This document shows, piece by piece, positions 7,625 through 11,983 of a stretch of DNA of 11,983 bases. A program made the position numbers and the translations under genes. The notes beneath the pieces are model-generated. The model saw only the letters and a program-made list of their open reading frames with translations, searched no databases and was not told the origin of the DNA. The stretch spans positions 1 through 11,983 of the forward strand of contig CADCPP010000153.1 in NCBI GenBank assembly GCA_902803355.1. Reading direction: 5' to 3'. The stretch's first letter is position 1, and each line of letters begins with the position of its first letter. This DNA is from an uncultured Lachnospiraceae bacterium. Lineage in GTDB: Bacteria > Bacillota > Clostridia > Lachnospirales > Lachnospiraceae.

Positions 7625-8500
7625 ATGCAAGGAAAGATCATCAAGGGAGTCGGCGGCTTTTATACGGTGCAGAGCGGGGAGGGGATCCTTGCCGTCTGCC
7701 GCGCAAAAGGCGTGTTCAGAAGCCGCGGCGAGAAGCCCCTGGTGGGCGATGAGGTGGACTTTTCCCTGATCCCGGAGGAAGAGGGAACGGGGCGGATCGA
7801 CGCGCTGCTTCCCCGCAAGAATGAGCTGATCCGCCCGGCCGTGGCCAATATGGATCAGGCCCTGATTCTGGTGAGCGCCGGGAAGCCGGCTTTCCATCCG
7901 CTGCTGCTGGACAATTTTCTGCTCTGGATGGCCTGGCAGGGCGTGCCTGTCCTGATCGGCGTCGGCAAATGCGATCAGGACAGGGAAGAAGCGCAGCGCA
8001 TCGCCGCCCTGTATCAGAAAACAGGCTATCCCGTGCTGATCTTCAGTGCGCTTTCCGGAGAAGGCCTGCCTGCGCTCAGAGAGAAGCTGAAGAACAGGAC
8101 CACGGTCCTGGCCGGGGCAAGCGGTGTGGGAAAGAGCACGCTGCTGAACGCGCTCATTCCGGATGCCGGCATGGAGATCGGTGAGCTTTCCGACCGTCTT
8201 GGACGAGGCAGGCATACCACCCGCCATTCGGAGATCTTTTTCCTGGAGCGGAACAGCTTTGTTTTGGATACACCGGGCTTTACCTCCCTGGAAACGCCCG
8301 AGCTGAAGGCGGAAGAGGTGGCGCAGTACTACCCTGAATTTACCGAACCGGCAAAGCACTGCCGTTTTCCGGACTGCCTGCACGATAAGGAACCGGACTG
8401 CGGCGTAAAAGCGGCCCTGCGCAGCGGGGAAGTGGAAAGAAGCCGCTATGAAAGCTACCGCCGCAACCTGGAAGATATCCGCGGCAGAAGGCCGTACTGA
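7625..8500 (+). CDS. rsgA: Small ribosomal subunit biogenesis GTPase RsgA
   Basis: RsgA (YjeQ/CpgA) is a circularly permuted GTPase that checks late 30S subunit maturation and hydrolyses GTP when bound to the subunit. The 291-residue product has an N-terminal OB fold (~1-65), then the permuted motifs in the order G4-G5-G1-G2-G3. G5 is SALSGEG (141-147), G1 is GASGVGKST (164-172), the G2 region is GRGRHTTRH (193-201) and G3 is DTPG (215-218). The C-terminal zinc site is Cys246, Cys251, His253 and Cys259. The G4 position reads VGKCD (113-117) where the family normally has NKxD, so the guanine-contacting Asn is replaced by Gly; Lys115 and Asp117 remain. The ATG at 7625 follows an AGGAAGG site. 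Neighbourhood with prkC is conserved in Firmicutes, and B. subtilis CpgA is a reported PrkC substrate. Confidence 0.96.
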   Translation: MQGKIIKGVGGFYTVQSGEGILAVCRAKGVFRSRGEKPLVGDEVDFSLIPEEEGTGRIDALLPRKNELIRPAVANMDQALILVSAGKPAFHPLLLDNFLLWMAWQGVPVLIGVGKCDQDREEAQRIAALYQKTGYPVLIFSALSGEGLPALREKLKNRTTVLAGASGVGKSTLLNALIPDAGMEIGELSDRLGRGRHTTRHSEIFFLERNSFVLDTPGFTSLETPELKAEEVAQYYPEFTEPAKHCRFPDCLHDKEPDCGVKAALRSGEVERSRYESYRRNLEDIRGRRPY

Positions 8501-8511
8501 GACATTGAATG

Positions 8512-8517
8512 AAGGAG
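8512..8517 (+). promoter_or_regulatory. Ribosome binding site that fixes the rpe start
   Basis: AAGGAG lies 8 bases before the ATG at 8526. The same frame is open back to an ATG at 8448 inside rsgA, but the extra 26 residues precede the conserved KNILAPSILSADF N-terminus and are not part of the family. Confidence 0.8.
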
Positions 8518-8525
8518 AATCGATC

Positions 8526-9188
8526 ATGAAAAATATTCTTGCACCGTCCATTTTATCCGCCGATTTCGGGCATCTGGCAGACGCCGTGAAAGAGACGGCT
8601 AAAGCCGGCGCCCCGTATATCCACATCGATGTGATGGACGGAATGTTCGTTCCCTCGATCTCCTACGGCATGCCGGTGATCCGGTCGATCCGGCCGGTCA
8701 CGGACGCCGTATTTGACGTGCATCTGATGATCGAGGATCCGGACCGCTATCTGGAGGAGTTTGCCGCCTGCGGCGCGGATCTCATCACGGTGCATGCGGA
8801 GGCCTGCCGCCACCTTGACCGCAGCGTGCAGAAGATCCATGAGCTGGGCAAAAAGGCCGGTGTGGCCCTGAACCCCGCTACGCCGCTGTCCGCAGTGGAA
8901 TGGATCCTGCCGCAGATCGATATGCTGCTGGTCATGAGCGTAAATCCCGGCTTCGGCGGACAGTCCTTTATTCCCTATTCCCTGGAAAAGCTGAGAGCGG
9001 CGCGGGAAATGATCGCGCGCAGCGGGAAGGCGGTCGATCTGGAAGTGGACGGCGGGGTGAAGCTCTCGAATGCGAAGGAGATCCTCGAGGCGGGCGCAAA
9101 CGTGCTGGTGGCCGGCTCCGCAGTCTTCCACGGGAGCATTGCCGCGAATACGAAAGCATTCCTTGACCTGATGGGAGAGAAGCGGTGA
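8526..9188 (+). CDS. rpe: Ribulose-phosphate 3-epimerase
   Basis: Rpe interconverts D-ribulose 5-phosphate and D-xylulose 5-phosphate in the non-oxidative pentose phosphate pathway. The 220-residue product is a standard-length (beta/alpha)8 barrel. It begins LAPSILSADF (5-14). The metal ligands and acid/base pair of the family are recognisable as His33 and Asp35 (in HIDVMDG), His66 (in VHLMI) and Asp175 (in EVDGG). The phosphate-binding loops are NPGFGGQSF (140-148) and VAGSAVF (195-201). Adjacency to rsgA is common in Firmicutes. The closely related allulose-6-phosphate epimerase shares these motifs, but the context favours Rpe. The stop overlaps the next gene's GTG start by 4 bases. Confidence 0.96.
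   Translation: MKNILAPSILSADFGHLADAVKETAKAGAPYIHIDVMDGMFVPSISYGMPVIRSIRPVTDAVFDVHLMIEDPDRYLEEFAACGADLITVHAEACRHLDRSVQKIHELGKKAGVALNPATPLSAVEWILPQIDMLLVMSVNPGFGGQSFIPYSLEKLRAAREMIARSGKAVDLEVDGGVKLSNAKEILEAGANVLVAGSAVFHGSIAANTKAFLDLMGEKR
9173..9179 (+). promoter_or_regulatory. Ribosome binding site for the lipoprotein GTG start
   Basis: GGGAGAG lies 5 bases upstream of the GTG at 9185, inside the end of rpe. The GTG start puts a positively charged segment directly before the hydrophobic signal core, as a lipoprotein requires. Confidence 0.65.
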
Positions 9189-10162
9189 AAGCGCTGAGAA
9201 AGCTGACGGCCCTTCTGCTCGCCGCAGCTCTGATGCTTTCGCTTGCGGCCTGCGGCGGCCGCAGCATGAAAGATAGCGAACTGCTGCAGATCGGCGAGGA
9301 GGTCTTTACGCGGCAGGAGGCAGAGATCTTTGCCCTCTCGCAGCACAACCTCTACACCGCGCAGTACGGAGAGGAGATCTGGGAAGTTGCGCTTTCCGAA
9401 GGCAGTTTTGAAGAGTATGTCAAGAAGGCGCTGCTGGATTACCTTGAGCGTCTGTTCCTGACAGACTGCGCGGCAAAAGCGGCGGGGATCGCGCTCAGTG
9501 TTTCGGAAAAAGCAGCCGTGGAGAAGGCTGCGGACGCGCTGTTTAATGGCCTGAGTGAGGAAACGCGGGAAAAAACCGGGATCACCCGGGAGCTCTGCGG
9601 GCAGGCATATGCCCGCTACGCCATGGCGCAGATCTATTTTCGCAAGGTGCTGGGGCGCTCTATGGCCGAGGTGAGCGATGAAGAAGCCCGTGCCATGCAG
9701 CTGCAGATCGTTTCCGTAAGCAAAAATGCAGGCATCGGAAAGGCACAGGAGATCCTGGAAAAGATCAAGGAAGGCACGCTGCCTGCGGAAGCGATCCGTG
9801 AGACGGAAGGCGCCGCGATCCGTACAGAAACGGTGGTACGCGGGATCTATCCGGAAAAGTTTGATACCCTGGTCTTTGCCCTGAAGAAGGATCAGTGGAG
9901 CCCGGTCATCACCCTGGACAATGAATATGTCATGGTCAGGTGTGTTCTGGCTTATGATGCCGAAGCGACCGCCCTGCACAAGGCGGAAATGGAAAAGCAG
10001 AAGCGGGAGGATCAGCTGCAGGAAGCGCTGGAGACCTACGCAAAGGATATCACGATGATCCTGAATCCCAGGGCCTGGGAAGATGTCTCCCTGCGCGCAT
10101 ATGCCGGCCTTTCGGCTGCGAATTTTTATGACTATACGGATCCGCTGAACGCGGATTATTGA
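9185..10162 (+). CDS. Lipoprotein resembling SurA/PrsA-type foldases, with a reduced parvulin-like domain
   Basis: The 325-residue product starts with a lipoprotein signal peptide: Lys/Arg at 2-6, a Leu/Ala core at 8-20, and lipobox LAAC at 20-23, so Cys23 should be lipidated on the outer face of the membrane. Residues ~33-165 are mostly helical with the look of a SurA N-terminal chaperone domain (VFTRQEAEIFA near 40-50). Residues ~170-255 resemble a PpiC/parvulin domain: QIVSVSK, then a helix ending KIKEGTLPAEAI, then FDTLVFALKKDQWSPVITLDNEYVMVRC. The usual central segment with GGDLG is missing, so isomerase activity is doubtful. A charged helix (~262-290) closes the protein. The inferred role is folding or stabilising exported proteins. 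Where many Firmicutes have thiamine pyrophosphokinase after rpe, this gene sits instead. It overlaps rpe by 4 bases (GTGA) and precedes ung by 10. Confidence 0.75.
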   Translation: MKALRKLTALLLAAALMLSLAACGGRSMKDSELLQIGEEVFTRQEAEIFALSQHNLYTAQYGEEIWEVALSEGSFEEYVKKALLDYLERLFLTDCAAKAAGIALSVSEKAAVEKAADALFNGLSEETREKTGITRELCGQAYARYAMAQIYFRKVLGRSMAEVSDEEARAMQLQIVSVSKNAGIGKAQEILEKIKEGTLPAEAIRETEGAAIRTETVVRGIYPEKFDTLVFALKKDQWSPVITLDNEYVMVRCVLAYDAEATALHKAEMEKQKREDQLQEALETYAKDITMILNPRAWEDVSLRAYAGLSAANFYDYTDPLNADY

Positions 10163-10172
10163 GGAGGCTGCA

Positions 10173-10892
10173 ATGGGAGCGATCACCGGAGCGTGGCAGA
10201 GGGCGCTGGCGCCTGAATTTCGCAAGCCCTACTACCGTAAACTATATGAGACGATCGTGCGTGAGTACGCCTCCCGGATCATCTATCCGCCTTCGGAGGA
10301 TCTGTTCTCCGCCTACGAGGCGACCCCGCTGGAACAGGTAAAGGTAGTCATTTTAGGGCAGGACCCCTACCATGAGCCCGGCCAGGCGCACGGCATGTGC
10401 TTTTCGGTGCGCCCCGGCGTGGAGATCCCGCCTTCGCTTGCAAATATTTATCAGGAACTGCATGAGGACCTTGGCTGCGATATCCCGGACAACGGCTATC
10501 TGATGAAATGGGCAAAGCAGGGCGTATTCCTGCTGAATACCGTGCTGACGGTGCGCGCGCATGCGGCAAATTCGCACCGCGGCATCGGCTGGGAAGAATT
10601 TACGGACGCGACCATCCGCGCACTGAACGGGCAGGATGTGCCTATCGTGTTTCTGCTGTGGGGCCGCCCCGCGCAGCTGAAGGCCTCTTTATTGAACAAT
10701 CCCCGGCATCTGGTGCTGACGGCGCCGCATCCGAGCCCGCTGTCGGCTTACCGCGGCTTTTTTGGCTGCCGGCATTTCAGCAAGGCAAACGCGTTTCTTA
10801 CGGCTAACGGCCTCGCCCCCATCGACTGGCAGATCGAGGATCTCGGCACCGATGCCTTGAAGCAGGCGAAGAGTGCGCAGCAAAACGGGTAA
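10173..10892 (+). CDS. ung: Uracil-DNA glycosylase, family 1
   Basis: Ung cuts the N-glycosidic bond of uracil in DNA, starting base-excision repair of deaminated cytosine or misincorporated dUMP. The 239-residue product is normal length. The water-activating loop is GQDPYH (62-67) with catalytic Asp64 and Tyr66. Phe77 (in GMCFSV) stacks on uracil, and Asn122 (in LLNTVLTVR) reads it. HPSPLSAYRGFFGC (186-199) provides catalytic His186 and the DNA-inserting leucine loop. The ATG at 10173 has a strong GAGGAGG ribosome binding site (10161-10167), which overlaps the stop of the preceding lipoprotein gene. The GIY-YIG gene follows after 6 bases. Confidence 0.97.
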   Translation: MGAITGAWQRALAPEFRKPYYRKLYETIVREYASRIIYPPSEDLFSAYEATPLEQVKVVILGQDPYHEPGQAHGMCFSVRPGVEIPPSLANIYQELHEDLGCDIPDNGYLMKWAKQGVFLLNTVLTVRAHAANSHRGIGWEEFTDATIRALNGQDVPIVFLLWGRPAQLKASLLNNPRHLVLTAPHPSPLSAYRGFFGCRHFSKANAFLTANGLAPIDWQIEDLGTDALKQAKSAQQNG

Positions 10893-10898
10893 AGCGCC

Positions 10899-11153
10899 AT
10901 GAATTATGTATACCTTCTGCGCTGCGCGGACGGAAGCTTCTACGGCGGCTGGACCACCGACCTTGCGGCGCGCGTAGCAAAACATAACAGCGGAAAAGGG
11001 GCGAAATATACCCGCTCCCGCCTGCCGGCCGAGCTGGTCTATTTCGAAGAATACGAAGACAGGACGCAGGCCCTGAGCCGTGAGTGGCATCTCAAACGCC
11101 TTACGCATGAAGAAAAACTGAAACTCATCGAACAAAGCAAAGCAGAACAATGA
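10899..11153 (+). CDS. Small GIY-YIG nuclease-superfamily protein (YhbQ/YazA type)
   Basis: This is a single-domain 84-residue GIY-YIG protein of the type annotated YhbQ in E. coli and YazA in B. subtilis; members have been linked to DNA repair but the substrate is not settled. The motif appears as YVYLLRC (3-9) and YGGWT (15-19), so the second half is YGG rather than YIG, as is common in this subfamily. The putative catalytic Arg25 (LAARVAKHN) and metal-binding Glu62 (REWHLK) are present, as is GKGAKYTRSRLP (32-43). No good Shine-Dalgarno is visible before the ATG at 10899, which lies 6 bases after the ung stop, so translation probably depends on ribosomes finishing ung. The pairing with ung would fit a repair role. 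Confidence 0.92.
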   Translation: MNYVYLLRCADGSFYGGWTTDLAARVAKHNSGKGAKYTRSRLPAELVYFEEYEDRTQALSREWHLKRLTHEEKLKLIEQSKAEQ

Positions 11154-11179
11154 TCTGAGTGAACTTCTTTACGAACAAT

Positions 11180-11207
11180 GCGGTCTGAAAGGACGTGAAC
11201 AGACCGC
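11180..11207 (+). other. Perfect 8-bp inverted repeat in the gap before the hydrolase gene
   Basis: GCGGTCTG (11180-11187) and CAGACCGC (11200-11207) are exact reverse complements separated by 12 bases. No T run follows on either strand, so this is not a canonical terminator. It could be an RNA hairpin marking the end of the preceding transcript or an operator. The remainder of the 90-base gap (11154-11243) holds no credible ORF. I saw only a poor promoter match (GTGAAC at 11195-11200 with no good -10). Confidence 0.45.
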
Positions 11208-11243
11208 CGGGAATACTCATTTATCTTTCAAAGGAGCAAGGCG

Positions 11244-11983
11244 ATGAAAACCAAAAAGTACTGGATAGGCCTGGCCGCCTGCGTGGCTGCGGTCTTTTTG
11301 TGCATGTTTCTGGCAGACCGTATCCAGAGGGGCGGGGGAGAGATACGCATCACAAAGGGAAGTATTGAAACCGATGACGGCTTTCTCCGCTATAAGCTGT
11401 ATGAGCCGCTGAGCGCGACGGAGGATAACAAGGCTCCCGGCGTTCTGCTGCTCCACGGCTACCAGAACGACCACGAGACCTGCGCGGCCTACGCCATAGA
11501 GCTGGCCAGACGGGGCGCCGTGGTCCTGGCGCTTGATGAATACGGCCACGGCTGGACCGATCCCGGCATGCGCCTTCGCGGCTGGACCAACCACACGGTG
11601 AAGGTGAACTACGGTCTGGACAGCGAGGAAGCAGGGACATTCAAGGTCATCGGCGGCCCGAACCGCTATAAGCTCCTGACGAATTTCTCCAACCTGAGCT
11701 TCTTTAAGGAACGCTATTCGAAGGGGACCGACGGCAGCGCTGTGGAGGACAGCTCCATGGGCGGCGTGGCGGCCTATGCAGTCCTGGCAACGTTAGACAA
11801 CGTGGATCCCTCAAGGCTTGCCGTGAGCGGCCATTCCATGGGGACCTGGGCGTCCTGGACCGTTTCCGCGGTCTATGCCGGCGTCATTACGGAGAAGGGC
11901 GTGGATATCACACCCAAGGCGACCGTGCTGCAGTGCGGCGAGCTTTTCACGGATGACATCTATGAAAAGTCCCCCATCTTCGG
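11244..11983 (+). CDS. Membrane-anchored or secreted alpha/beta hydrolase, 3'-truncated by the window edge
   Basis: The ATG at 11244 has an AAGGAG site (11231-11236) 7 bases upstream, and the frame is open to the end, giving 246 complete residues. After MKTKK comes one hydrophobic stretch (~7-24), a signal sequence or membrane anchor, so the enzyme should face outside. The alpha/beta-hydrolase fold shows an oxyanion-type strand VLLLHGYQND (67-76), DEYGHGWTDP (98-107), and a nucleophile elbow GHSMGTW (196-202) with predicted Ser198. The distance from the HG to the Ser, ~125 residues, is well above the ~70 typical of small members, suggesting an inserted lid near 110-175. The acid and His of the triad lie beyond the window. 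The substrate cannot be told; esterase or peptidase-like roles are both possible. Confidence 0.85.
   Translation, partial: MKTKKYWIGLAACVAAVFLCMFLADRIQRGGGEIRITKGSIETDDGFLRYKLYEPLSATEDNKAPGVLLLHGYQNDHETCAAYAIELARRGAVVLALDEYGHGWTDPGMRLRGWTNHTVKVNYGLDSEEAGTFKVIGGPNRYKLLTNFSNLSFFKERYSKGTDGSAVEDSSMGGVAAYAVLATLDNVDPSRLAVSGHSMGTWASWTVSAVYAGVITEKGVDITPKATVLQCGELFTDDIYEKSPIF

Noticed and set aside
8448..8525. Upstream ATG that would extend rpe by 26 residues into rsgA
   Set aside because: The extension has no similarity to the family, and a strong ribosome binding site precedes the ATG at 8526.
7370..8626. Long open frame on the - strand (418 codons) opposite prkC's end and rsgA
   Set aside because: It crosses two genes and the hairpin between them, shows no family motif, and is explained by codon bias of the + strand genes.
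8975..10225. Long open frame on the - strand (416 codons) opposite rpe and the lipoprotein gene
   Set aside because: It lies opposite well-supported genes, has low-complexity Arg/His/Leu-rich composition typical of the antisense of G+C-rich coding DNA, and shows no recognisable domain.
11271..11282. LAAC at residues 10-13 of the hydrolase, resembling a lipobox
   Set aside because: Only about four hydrophobic residues separate it from the charged N-terminus, too short for a lipoprotein signal. The hydrophobic stretch continues past it to about residue 24, fitting a plain anchor.
1..11983. CRISPR arrays, tRNA or rRNA genes, insertion sequences, prophage or defence genes
   Set aside because: No regularly spaced direct repeats, no tRNA-like sequence noticed, and no transposase, integrase or defence motifs. 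Nearly all the DNA is covered by housekeeping genes on one strand.

Overview
This window looks like chromosomal housekeeping DNA from a Gram-positive, anaerobic Firmicute, most likely class Clostridia. I cannot name a genus. The reasons are the gene order fmt-rsmB-rlmN-prpC-prkC-rsgA-rpe, which is a classic Firmicutes cluster; a PASTA-domain Ser/Thr kinase; a lipobox lipoprotein in place of a periplasmic foldase; and an acetate kinase. By eye, GC content is moderately high for a clostridium (not calculated). All genes run on the + strand and are tightly packed, mostly with good AAGGAG-type ribosome binding sites.

Layout. Positions 1-922 hold the 3' three quarters of ackA (acetate kinase), followed by a G+C-rich hairpin that probably ends that transcript. 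Positions 1000-7580 hold fmt, rsmB, rlmN, prpC and prkC, with gaps or overlaps of about 10 bases or fewer. These genes cover initiator-tRNA formylation, 16S rRNA m5C methylation, 23S rRNA/tRNA m2A methylation, and a signalling pair made of a PP2C phosphatase and a transmembrane kinase with PASTA repeats. A second terminator-like hairpin (7585-7613) lies directly against the ribosome binding site of rsgA (ribosome-assembly GTPase), which is followed by rpe (ribulose-phosphate epimerase). A lipoprotein resembling a SurA/PrsA-type foldase overlaps the end of rpe by 4 bases. It is followed by ung (uracil-DNA glycosylase) and a small GIY-YIG nuclease-like protein. After a 90-base gap with an inverted repeat, a membrane-anchored alpha/beta hydrolase begins and runs off the right edge.

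How the genes work together. The core links translation (Fmt, RsmB, RlmN, RsgA) to cell-wall-sensing phosphorylation (PrpC/PrkC). In Bacillus subtilis the RsgA orthologue CpgA is reported to be a PrkC substrate, so the co-localisation may be functional. Downstream, a secretion/folding lipoprotein and two DNA-repair-like genes appear to be appended to the same run.

I found no tRNA, rRNA, insertion sequence, CRISPR array, phage gene or other mobile element, and no clearly new system. The points most worth a second look are two divergent PASTA-like modules at the C-terminus of PrkC that share a GxICWLT motif, a non-canonical G4 motif in RsgA (GKCD instead of NKxD), and a reduced parvulin-like domain in the lipoprotein.
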